NCBI RefSeq assembly: GCF_018069755.1
Contig: NZ_JAGQDE010000005.1
Span: forward strand, 62,001-126,000
Source: Ideonella aquatica
GTDB lineage: Bacteria; Pseudomonadota; Gammaproteobacteria; Burkholderiales; Burkholderiaceae_C
Reading direction: 5' to 3'
DNA length: 64,000 bases
The first letter of the stretch is position 1, and the number at the start of each line of letters is the position of its first letter. Position numbers and translations under genes: made by a program. The notes below the pieces were generated by a model. It saw nothing but the letters and a program-made list of their open reading frames with translations, searched no databases and was not told the DNA's origin. Shown piece by piece: positions 56,737-64,000 of this stretch.

Positions 56737-58035
56737 ATGACCGAACCGATCACCCGCGCCGATTGCGCCGCACGCGACGCCGCCGACCCGCTGGCGCCGC
56801 TGCGCGCCCAGTTCGCGCTGCCCGAGGGCGTCAACTACCTGGACGGCAACTCGCTGGGCGTGCTGCCCGTCACCACCGCCGCGCGCGTGCAGCAAGTGGT
56901 GACCGAAGAGTGGGGCAGCGGCCTGATCCGCAGCTGGAACACCGCCGGCTGGATCACGCTGCCACAGCGCGTGGGCGACAAGATCGGTCGCCTGGTGGGG
57001 GCGAAGCCCGGCGAGCTGGTGGTGGCCGATTCCACCTCGGTCAACCTGTTCAAGGTGCTCAGTGCCGCGGCGCAGATCGCCCGTGCCGACGACCCGGCGC
57101 GCGCGGTGATCGTCTCCGAGCGCAGCAACTTCCCCACCGACCTGTACATCGCCGAGTCGGTGGCCGCGCAGCACGGCATGACGCTGGAGCTGATGGACAT
57201 CGACGCCATCCCCGCCCGCCTGGGCGCCGATGTGGCGGTGCTGATGCTCACCCAGGTCAACTACCGCAGCGGCCGCATGGCCGACATGGCCGCTGTCACC
57301 GCCCAGGCCCACGCCGCGGGTGCACTGATGCTGTGGGACCTGGCGCACTCGGCCGGCGCGGTGCCGGTGGACCTCAACGCTGCCAACGCCGACTTTGCGG
57401 TGGGTTGCGGCTACAAGTACCTCAACGGCGGCCCCGGCGCCCCCGCCTTCTGCTGGGTGCACCCACGCCACGCCGAGCGCTTCTGGCAGCCGCTGTCGGG
57501 CTGGATGGGCCATGCGGCGCCGTTCGTCTTCGAGCCCGGCTACCGGCCCGCGCCGGGCATCGGCCGCTTTCTGTGCGGCACGCCGCCGGTGGTGGCGATG
57601 AGCGCGCTGGAGTGCGGCGTTGACACCCTGCTGGCCGCCGAGCCGCTGGGCGGCATGGCGGCGCTGCGCGCCAAGTCGCTGGCGCTGTCCGAGCTGTTCA
57701 TGGCGCTGGTCGGCCAGCGCCTGGCCGGCAGCGGTCTGACGATCCACACGCCGCTGGACGCGGCGCAGCGCGGCAGCCAGGTCTCGCTGGGCGTGCCGGC
57801 CGACGGCAGCATCGACGGCTATGCGGTGATGCAGGCGCTGATCGCCCGCGGCGTGATTGGCGACTACCGCGCCGGTGATGGCACGGCCGCCGAGCCGCAC
57901 CTGCTGCGCTTTGGTTTCACCCCCCTCTACACCCGGTTTGTCGATGTCTTTGACGCGATCGACACCCTGGTCGACATCCTGGCCAGCGGCCAGTGGCGCC
58001 AGCCCCACTTCATGCACAAGGGAGCCGTGACATGA
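56737..58035 (+). CDS. kynU: Kynureninase
   Basis: 432 residues, PLP-dependent fold type I hydrolase that splits kynurenine into anthranilate and alanine. The PLP lysine lies in [15 protein letters not shown]; also seen are [11 protein letters not shown], the [15 protein letters not shown] aspartate motif and [19 protein letters not shown] precedes the ATG. Its stop overlaps the kynA start by four bases. Confidence 0.95.
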   Translation: MTEPITRADCAARDAADPLAPLRAQFALPEGVNYLDGNSLGVLPVTTAARVQQVVTEEWGSGLIRSWNTAGWITLPQRVGDKIGRLVGAKPGELVVADSTSVNLFKVLSAAAQIARADDPARAVIVSERSNFPTDLYIAESVAAQHGMTLELMDIDAIPARLGADVAVLMLTQVNYRSGRMADMAAVTAQAHAAGALMLWDLAHSAGAVPVDLNAANADFAVGCGYKYLNGGPGAPAFCWVHPRHAERFWQPLSGWMGHAAPFVFEPGYRPAPGIGRFLCGTPPVVAMSALECGVDTLLAAEPLGGMAALRAKSLALSELFMALVGQRLAGSGLTIHTPLDAAQRGSQVSLGVPADGSIDGYAVMQALIARGVIGDYRAGDGTAAEPHLLRFGFTPLYTRFVDVFDAIDTLVDILASGQWRQPHFMHKGAVT

Positions 58036-58901
58036 GCTGTCCCTACCACAGCGAACCGGCCGCGCCGCGCGGCGAAGGCATCGTCGCCACCGAGGGCGCG
58101 CAGCTCGATTTCGCCGGTGACATGAGCTACGGGGACTACCTGCAGCTCGACGCGGTGCTGAACGCGCAAAAGCCGCTCTCGCCCGACCACAACGAGATGC
58201 TCTTCATCGTCCAGCACCAGACCTCGGAGCTGTGGATGAAGTTGATGCTGCACGAGCTGCGCGCGGCCGTGGCCGCGATCGGCCGCGACGAGCTACCGCC
58301 GGCCTTCAAGATGCTGGCCCGGGTCTCGAAGATCATGGAACAGCTGGTCCACGCCTGGGATGTGCTGGCCACGATGACGCCGCCTGAGTACTCGGCGATC
58401 CGCCCCTACCTGGGCCATTCCAGCGGCTTCCAGAGCTGGCAGTACCGCTGCATCGAGTTCTCGCTGGGCAACAAGAACGCGGCCATGCTCAAGCCACACG
58501 CCCATCGGCCGGACCTGCTGGCGATCGTCGACACCGCCTGGCGGGCGCCCGGTCTGTACGACGAGGCCCTGCGTCTGATCGCTCGGCGCGGCATCCTGGT
58601 GCCGGCCAGCCATCTGGAGCGCGACTGGACCCTGCCCTACAGTCCCTCAGAGGAGGTGCAGCAGGCCTGGCTGACGGTCTACCGCGACCCGTCCGCCCAC
58701 TGGGACCTGTACCAGCTGGGCGAGGAGCTGACCGACCTGGAGGACGCCTTCCGCCTGTGGCGCTTCCGCCACCTCACCACGGTGGAGCGGGTGATCGGCT
58801 TCAAGCGCGGCACCGGCGGCACCGGCGGCATCAGCTACCTGCGCCAGATGCTGGACACCGTGCTGTTCCCGGAAATCTGGCGCTTGCGCACCGAGCTGTG
58901 A
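58032..58901 (+). CDS. kynA: Tryptophan 2,3-dioxygenase
   Basis: 289 residues, haem dioxygenase opening the indole ring of L-tryptophan to N-formylkynurenine. Diagnostic stretches: [44 protein letters not shown] with the distal histidine region, [19 protein letters not shown], and [29 protein letters not shown] with the proximal haem histidine. It is the last gene of the kyn operon and supplies the pathway's first step. Confidence 0.96.
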   Translation: MSCPYHSEPAAPRGEGIVATEGAQLDFAGDMSYGDYLQLDAVLNAQKPLSPDHNEMLFIVQHQTSELWMKLMLHELRAAVAAIGRDELPPAFKMLARVSKIMEQLVHAWDVLATMTPPEYSAIRPYLGHSSGFQSWQYRCIEFSLGNKNAAMLKPHAHRPDLLAIVDTAWRAPGLYDEALRLIARRGILVPASHLERDWTLPYSPSEEVQQAWLTVYRDPSAHWDLYQLGEELTDLEDAFRLWRFRHLTTVERVIGFKRGTGGTGGISYLRQMLDTVLFPEIWRLRTEL

Positions 58902-59016
58902 TCGCGCACCCGGACAGGGACTGAAATCAGGCGCTGATTCGGGCATACGGTCACCCAGTCTGGGCTATGCTTCCCGCAGAGGACGGCCGAAGCAGTTTCG
59001 CGGCAGTCCGCACTGC

Positions 59017-61071
59017 ATGGACACAACAGGCCCCCTCCAGGATCGAGCGAGCGCCTCCGGCTCCAGCGTCGGTCAGGCGCCGCTGAGCGTGCACAGCTCC
59101 GCGATGGAAGCCTTCGAGCGCCTGGGACACCCCATCTGGCTCTACGACTTCGACCGTCAGCGGGTCGCCTGGGCCAATGCATCGGGCTTGCAGCTCTGGC
59201 GCGCCGAGTCGCTGGAAGAGCTGTGCTCACGCGCGCTGGGCGCCGACATGTCACCCGCGGTCGACAAGCGCCTGCGCCAGTACCAGCGCGACATCGAGGC
59301 CGAACCCAACCGCCAGTTCCAGGAGATCTGGACCCTGCACCCGCAGGGCATGCCCGTGACGGTGCAGATCCGCTTCAGCGGCATCCGCCTGGATGATGGT
59401 CAGTTGGCCTGCCTGTGCGAGTCCCTGCCCATGCCCACGCTGGATGTCGACACCCTGCGCAGTGCCGACGCCCTGATGCACACCTCGGTGCAGATCACCC
59501 TCTACGACAGTTCGGGCGCCGCGCTCTACCGCAACCCGGCCTCGCGTGCCGCCACCGCAGCGCCCGGCCAGACCATGGACCAGCACCTGGTGTCGGCGGC
59601 CGACCAGCTGACGCTGCGCGAGGCCCTGAGCAGCCGCGGCGAACACCAGATGGTGGCCCAGGTGCAGACCATCCATGGCCGGCGCTGGCACGACCTGACG
59701 GCGCGCCGCTGCCTGGACGCGGTGACCGGCCGCGAAGCCTGGCTGGTCAGCGAGACCGATGTCAGCGCGGTCAAGGCCGCGCAGCGCCAGGCGCAGCGCC
59801 TGGCCGAGCGCGACCCCCTGACCAACCTGCCCAACCGCAACCACGTCAACCTGCAGTTCCCGGCGCTGCTGGAAGAGATCCGCAGCATCGGCCGCCAGGC
59901 GGCGATGATCTTTCTGGACCTGGACCGCTTCAAGCATGTCAACGACTCGCTCGGCCACGAGGCCGGTGACCGCCTGCTGATCGAGGTCGCGCGCCGCCTG
60001 CGCCACACCCTGCGTGCGGGCGACCAGGTGGTGCGCCTGAGCGGCGACGAGTTCCTGATCCTGGTCAGCGACGACGATGTGGTCACCCATGTGCGCCGCC
60101 TGGGCCTGCGTCTGCGCGAGGCGGTGTCGCAGGTGATCCGCCTGGGCAGCACGACGGTGCGGGTCACGCCCAGCCTGGGTGTCAGCCTGTTCCCGGCCGA
60201 TGGCGACGATGTGGCCACGCTGATGCGCAACGCCGACATGGCGATGTACCGCGCCAAGCGGCTGGGCGGTGACCAGATGGCCTTCTACTCGGCCGACCTG
60301 GCCGTTGAGGCCGGCCGGCGCCTGACGCTGGAGAGCGAGCTGCTGCAGGCCTTTGACCGCGGTGAGTTCGTCGTCCACTACCAGCCTCGGCTGGATGCGG
60401 GGACGCGCCAGGTGGTCGGCGCCGAAGCCCTGGTGCGCTGGCGCCATCCCAGCCGCGGCCTGGTGCTGCCGGGCGAGTTCATCCCGATCTGCGAGGACAC
60501 CGGCCTGATCCTGCCGCTGGGCCGCTGGGTGCTGGAGCAGGCGGCCCGCCAGGCGGCGCTGTGGCACCAGCGCGGCCACGCGCTGACGGTCTCGGTCAAC
60601 TTCTCGGCCCGGCAGATCCAGTCCCAGGCCCTGGTCGAGACCATGGACCAGGTGCTGCTGGACTCCGGCTGCCCGCCGCAGGCGCTGGAGATGGAGATCA
60701 CCGAGTCGCTGCTGCTGGGCGAGGACTCGGCCATGCTGGGTCAGCTCGATGCCCTCAACAAGCGCGGGCTGCGCATCGCCATCGACGACTTCGGCACCGG
60801 CTACTCCAACCTCGCCTACCTTGAGCGCTTTCCACTCGACTGCCTGAAGATCGACCGCAGCTTCGTCAACCAGCTCGAGACCCGCCCGGCCATCGCCGAG
60901 CTGATCATCTCGATGTGCAAGGTGCTGGAGTTGCAGATCGTTGCCGAGGGCGTCGAGACCACCGGCCAGCTCGACTGGCTGCGCGCCCAGGGCTGCCACC
61001 ATTACCAGGGCTTCCTGAGCAGCCCGGCTGTGCCAGCCGACCGCTTCGAGACCCTGCTGGCGCCGGTCTGA
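59017..61071 (+). CDS. Cytoplasmic PAS-GGDEF-EAL protein
   Basis: 684 residues, no membrane segment. Two PAS-like segments in the first 255 residues (HPIWLYDFDRQRVAWANASGLQLW; ITLYDSSGAALYRNPASRAAT). GGDEF domain with DPLTNLPNRNHV, DLDRFKHVNDSLGHEAGDRLL and loop LSGDEF. EAL domain with HYQPRLDAGTRQVVGAEALVRWRHP, DDFGTGYSNLAYLERFPLDCLKID and VAEGVET. Both catalytic sets look intact. It probably tunes c-di-GMP in response to a cytosolic ligand. The 115-base upstream gap contains TATGCT at 58966-58971 but no convincing -35 or Shine-Dalgarno. Confidence 0.88.
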   Translation: MDTTGPLQDRASASGSSVGQAPLSVHSSAMEAFERLGHPIWLYDFDRQRVAWANASGLQLWRAESLEELCSRALGADMSPAVDKRLRQYQRDIEAEPNRQFQEIWTLHPQGMPVTVQIRFSGIRLDDGQLACLCESLPMPTLDVDTLRSADALMHTSVQITLYDSSGAALYRNPASRAATAAPGQTMDQHLVSAADQLTLREALSSRGEHQMVAQVQTIHGRRWHDLTARRCLDAVTGREAWLVSETDVSAVKAAQRQAQRLAERDPLTNLPNRNHVNLQFPALLEEIRSIGRQAAMIFLDLDRFKHVNDSLGHEAGDRLLIEVARRLRHTLRAGDQVVRLSGDEFLILVSDDDVVTHVRRLGLRLREAVSQVIRLGSTTVRVTPSLGVSLFPADGDDVATLMRNADMAMYRAKRLGGDQMAFYSADLAVEAGRRLTLESELLQAFDRGEFVVHYQPRLDAGTRQVVGAEALVRWRHPSRGLVLPGEFIPICEDTGLILPLGRWVLEQAARQAALWHQRGHALTVSVNFSARQIQSQALVETMDQVLLDSGCPPQALEMEITESLLLGEDSAMLGQLDALNKRGLRIAIDDFGTGYSNLAYLERFPLDCLKIDRSFVNQLETRPAIAELIISMCKVLELQIVAEGVETTGQLDWLRAQGCHHYQGFLSSPAVPADRFETLLAPV

Positions 61072-61153
61072 ACCGGCCCTCCTAGAATCGGGCGTTTTGC
61101 CCCTTGGAGGCGGCCCCACCCGGGCCCGGCCTTCCCGACTGCGGAGCCACACC

Positions 61154-62962
61154 ATGGACACCCGAACCTCGCCCGCGCGCCTGCGCATTGACCGCCTGCG
61201 CGAGCAGCTCGCCCGCCTGGGCCTGCAGGCCGCGCTGGTGCCCTCCAGCGACCCGCACCTCAGCGAGTACCTGCCCGAGCACTGGCAAGGCCGCGCCTGG
61301 TTCTCGGGCTTCACCGGCTCGATGGGCACGCTGGTGGTGACCGTGCGTGAAGCAGCCCTGTTTGCCGATGCGCGCTACTGGGAGCAGGCCGAGAGCGAGC
61401 TGGCCGGCAGCGGCATCGTGCTCGAGAAGATCCCCACCGGCACCTCAGCCAACCACCTGGAGTGGATCCGCCGCCACCTGCAGCGCGGCGAGGCACTGGG
61501 CGTCGATGCCCAGGTGCTGGGCCTGGCCGACGCCAAGGCGCTGCGCACGGTGTGCGACGAGGCCGGCATCACGCTGCGCACCGACACCGACCCGCTGGCC
61601 GGCGCCTGGCCCGAGCGGCCGGGCCTGCCGTCGGCCCCGGTGTACGAACATGCGGCGCCGTTCGCGCCGGTCGCGCGCGCCGACAAGCTGGCCCGCGTAC
61701 GTGCCGACATGGCCGCGCTGGGCGCCAGCCACCACCTGGTGTCCACGGTGGACGACATCGCCTGGATCACCAACCTGCGCGGCTCGGATGTCGACTACAA
61801 CCCGATCCTGCTGGCCCACCTGCTGATCGGACCGGCGCAGGCCACGCTGTTTGTCGGTGCCGGCAAGGTGCCCGCCGAGCTGGCCGAGCGCCTGGCCGCC
61901 GATGGCGTGCAACTGGCCGACTATGCCCAGGCCGCCGCCCAGGTGGCCGCGCTGCCGCCCGAGGCCGTGCTGCTGGTTGATCCCAAGCGCGTCACGCTGG
62001 GCCTGCGCGAGGCCGTGCCGGGCACGGTGCGGGTGGTCGAGGCGATCAATCCCAGCACGATGGCCAAGGGCTGCAAGACCGAGGCCGAGATCGCCCAGGT
62101 GCGCGAGGCCATGGCCGAGGACGGCGCCGCGATGTGTGCCTTCTACGCCTGGTTCGAAGCCGCCATGGCCCGCGGCGAGCGCATCACCGAGCTGACCGTC
62201 GACGACCGACTCAGCGCCGAGCGCGCCGCGCGCGCGAACTTCATGGGCTTGAGTTTCTCGACCATCGCCGGCTTCAACGCCAACGGCGCGATGCCGCACT
62301 ACCGCGCGCTGCCCGAGTCGCATGCCGTGGTCGAGGGCAACGGCCTGCTGCTGATCGACTCGGGTGGCCAGTACCTGGGCGGCACCACCGACATCACCCG
62401 CGTCTGGCCGATCGGCACCACCACCGCCGAGCACCGGCGCGACTTCACCCGCGTGCTGCAGGGCATGATGAACCTGTCGCGCGCGCGCTTCCCGGCCGGC
62501 ACGCCGGGCCCGATGCTGGATGCGTTGGCACGCGCACCGCTGTGGGCCGAGAGCCTGGAGTACTTCCACGGCACCGGCCACGGCGTGGGCTACTTCCTCA
62601 ATGTGCACGAGGGCCCGCAAACCATCGGCAAGGCGGTGGTGGCGCCGCACATGGCCATGCGCGCGGGCATGATCACCTCGAATGAGCCCGGCATCTACCG
62701 CCCCGGTCGCTGGGGCGTGCGCATCGAGAACCTGCTGCTCACCGTGCCGGCGCCGGCCAGCGAGTTCGGCGAGTTCCTGCAGTTCGAGACGCTGACGCTG
62801 TGCCCGATCGACACCCGGCTGATCGAAGTGTCGCTGATGCGCGCCGACGAGATCGCCTGGCTCAACGCCTACCACGCCACGGTGCGCGAGCGTCTGGCGC
62901 CGCGCGTCAGCGGCGACGCGCTGGCCTGGCTGATGGCCCGCACCGAGCCGCTGGTGGCATGA
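61154..62962 (+). CDS. Xaa-Pro aminopeptidase (aminopeptidase P family)
   Basis: 602 residues, the long three-domain form with two creatinase-like N-terminal domains and a pita-bread catalytic domain. Metal ligands are visible: Asp in LLIDSGGQYLGGTTDITRVWP (two aspartates), His in GTGHGVGYFLNVHEGPQ, Glu in TSNEPGIYRPG and Glu in VRIENLL. It removes N-terminal residues before proline. ATG at 61154 is preferred; an upstream TTG at 61097 is in frame. A -10-like TAGAAT lies at 61083-61088, giving a leader of about 65 bases. Confidence 0.92.
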   Translation: MDTRTSPARLRIDRLREQLARLGLQAALVPSSDPHLSEYLPEHWQGRAWFSGFTGSMGTLVVTVREAALFADARYWEQAESELAGSGIVLEKIPTGTSANHLEWIRRHLQRGEALGVDAQVLGLADAKALRTVCDEAGITLRTDTDPLAGAWPERPGLPSAPVYEHAAPFAPVARADKLARVRADMAALGASHHLVSTVDDIAWITNLRGSDVDYNPILLAHLLIGPAQATLFVGAGKVPAELAERLAADGVQLADYAQAAAQVAALPPEAVLLVDPKRVTLGLREAVPGTVRVVEAINPSTMAKGCKTEAEIAQVREAMAEDGAAMCAFYAWFEAAMARGERITELTVDDRLSAERAARANFMGLSFSTIAGFNANGAMPHYRALPESHAVVEGNGLLLIDSGGQYLGGTTDITRVWPIGTTTAEHRRDFTRVLQGMMNLSRARFPAGTPGPMLDALARAPLWAESLEYFHGTGHGVGYFLNVHEGPQTIGKAVVAPHMAMRAGMITSNEPGIYRPGRWGVRIENLLLTVPAPASEFGEFLQFETLTLCPIDTRLIEVSLMRADEIAWLNAYHATVRERLAPRVSGDALAWLMARTEPLVA

Positions 62963-62964
62963 AA

Positions 62965-62986
62965 AAGCCGCCCTGCGGGGCGGCTT
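62965..62986. terminator. Convergent terminator between aminopeptidase and PpiC genes
   Basis: Stem AAGCCGCCC (62965-62973) with GGGCGGCTT (62978-62986), loop TGCG. On the minus strand it is followed by TTTTTC, a good U-tract for the isomerase transcript; on the plus strand the tract is weaker (TTGTTC). Confidence 0.8.
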
Positions 62987-63025
62987 GTTCGCTGACGCGG
63001 CGCCTTGAGCGCGCCGCCGCAGTCC

Positions 63026-63823
63026 TCACTCCTGCGAGAACTTGTAGTCGGTCTTGGCAGCCTTGCGCAGCTGGTCCTGGTAGGCCTGCAGCTTGACCTG
63101 CGAGGCGCGCTGCATCAGCTGGGCCTTGACGTCGTCGAAGGCCGGGAACTGGGCGTCGCGGGTGTCTTCGAGGCGGATGATGTGCCAGCCGAACTGCGAC
63201 TTCACCGGCTCAGGCGTCATCTCGCCCTTCTTCAGCGCGGTCAGGGCCTTGCCGAATTCGGGCACATAGGTGTCGGGCTTGGCGAAGTCCAGGTCGCCGC
63301 CGTTCTCGGCCGAGCCGGGGTCCTTGGAGTTCTTCTTGGCCACGTCCTCGAACTTGGCGCCGCCCTTGATCTCGGCGATCAGGCGCTTGGCGTCGTCTTC
63401 CTTCTCGACCAGGATGTGGCGGGCGCGGTATTCGGTGCCCGACTGCTGGGCCTTGACGCGGTCGTATTCGGCCTTGGCGTCGGCCTCGCTGGGCGGGTTC
63501 TTCTTCTGGAAGTCGGCGAACAGCTCGCGGATCAGCACGCTCTGGCGGGCCAGTTCCATCTGCGCCTTGAACTCGGCGCTGGCGGCCACGCCACGCTTCT
63601 CGGCTTCCTGGGCGTAGATCTCGCGCAGCACGACCTCGTCGCGGGCGCGCGTTTCCATCTCGGGGGGCACCGGCTGGCCAGCACGGGCGGCCTGCTGCAG
63701 CAGCGTGGTCAGACGGGCCTTGGGCACGGCCTTGCCATTGACGATGGCCACGTTCTGCGCCATGGCGGCCAGCGGCAGGATCATGGCCGCAGCGGCCAGC
63801 ACGACGGAGGACTTGAGTTTCAT
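63026..63823 (-). CDS. Periplasmic PpiC-type peptidyl-prolyl isomerase
   Basis: 265 residues. Signal peptide about 1-22 (ending AMAQ), a SurA-like N-terminal helical chaperone part, then a parvulin domain (YRARHILVEKEDDAKRLIAEIKGGAKFEDVAKKNSKDPGSAENGGDLDFAKPDTYVPEFGKAL, ending FGWHIIRLEDTR). It assists folding of outer-membrane or secreted proteins. It follows a BolA gene on the same strand with a 21-base gap, the usual betaproteobacterial order, and is followed by a terminator. Confidence 0.93.
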   Translation of the reverse strand: MKLKSSVVLAAAAMILPLAAMAQNVAIVNGKAVPKARLTTLLQQAARAGQPVPPEMETRARDEVVLREIYAQEAEKRGVAASAEFKAQMELARQSVLIRELFADFQKKNPPSEADAKAEYDRVKAQQSGTEYRARHILVEKEDDAKRLIAEIKGGAKFEDVAKKNSKDPGSAENGGDLDFAKPDTYVPEFGKALTALKKGEMTPEPVKSQFGWHIIRLEDTRDAQFPAFDDVKAQLMQRASQVKLQAYQDQLRKAAKTDYKFSQE

Positions 63824-63844
63824 GAAGCTCGGGGGAAGGGGGGA

Positions 63845-64000
63845 TCAGGAAGAGCCGGGGCCGGCCTCGGCGGGGGTGCGGGCGTCGATGGCCAGGGCGT
63901 GGATACCCCGCGGGATCAGCTCGCGCAGGGCATCATACACAAGGCGATGACGGGCCAGCCTCCCTAGGCCGCTGAAGCGTTCGCTGACGATGCGCACATG
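63845..64000 (-). CDS. BolA family protein (N-terminus cut by window edge)
   Basis: The last 51 residues of a BolA/IbaG-type protein. VRIVSERFSGLGRLARHRLVYDALRELIPRGIHALAIDARTP contains the conserved Cys/His-region equivalent RHRLVYDAL and the C-terminal HALAI strand. BolA proteins partner with monothiol glutaredoxins in iron-sulfur cluster handling. The start lies beyond the right edge. Confidence 0.88.
   Translation of the reverse strand, partial: HVRIVSERFSGLGRLARHRLVYDALRELIPRGIHALAIDARTPAEAGPGSS

Noticed and set aside
58902-59016. Terminator after kynA
   Set aside because: Short dyads (CCCAG/CTGGG, GCATA/TATGC) are present but no U-tract or long stem.

Overview
The window is GC-rich DNA with tightly packed genes, many four-base start/stop overlaps (ATGA or GTGA), and no mobile elements, tRNA or rRNA genes or CRISPR that I can see. 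Gene content points to a betaproteobacterium of the order Burkholderiales, probably near the Leptothrix/Ideonella/Rubrivivax group. The pointers are polA beside DUF2782 and thrB, a BPSS1780-type membrane protein, a BolA-PpiC pair, a Lig E type ATP-dependent ligase, and an aerobic 2-aminobenzoyl-CoA locus. The genus is an inference from gene content, not from a search.

Left part (1-18,200): an ECF42-type sigma factor cut by the edge with two YCII/DGPF proteins and a VOC protein; two related two-cysteine coiled-coil envelope proteins and an AhpD-like protein; then a long minus-strand run. That run holds a metallo-beta-lactamase-fold hydrolase, trhP, a PPC/DUF296 protein, an epimerase, an acyl-CoA ligase, a third coiled-coil protein, a KAS III enzyme, a phasin-like protein and sbcB. 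After it come an APH-AAA fusion, an ATP-dependent DNA ligase, a chemoreceptor gene interrupted by an in-frame TAG, and riboflavin synthase.

Middle (18,200-45,050): a DUF779 gene and an aldehyde dehydrogenase with a sigma-54 promoter, divergent from an AcoR-like activator; a membrane-sensor chemoreceptor; a receiver/histidine-kinase pair; amt with a sigma-54 promoter and NtrC-like dyads; sixA-ppk1 with a Pho box; a Tat-exported molybdenum hydroxylase pair divergent from an AraC regulator; polA, DUF2782, thrB and a membrane protein; and two tandem TPR-GGDEF proteins, one degenerate, translationally coupled to uvrD.

Right part (45,050-64,000): guaC, two GGDEF-EAL proteins, an Xaa-Pro aminopeptidase, a PpiC-type isomerase and the end of a BolA gene. 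The metabolic centre is 48.3-58.9 kb. There, divergent operons around a MarR regulator encode tryptophan to anthranilate (kynA, kynB, kynU) on one side and anthranilate activation and ring attack through CoA thioesters on the other (2-aminobenzoate-CoA ligase, 2-aminobenzoyl-CoA monooxygenase/reductase, beta-oxidation-like enzymes, RidA). Together they look like a complete upper route from tryptophan to ring opening.

Across the window several unrelated genes (uvrD, polA, DUF2782, the APH-AAA fusion and probably sbcB) have a -10-like hexamer exactly six bases before the ATG and no Shine-Dalgarno, which predicts leaderless transcripts. The uvrD/guaC promoters overlap back to back, and guaC has a terminator-like hairpin at its transcription start.
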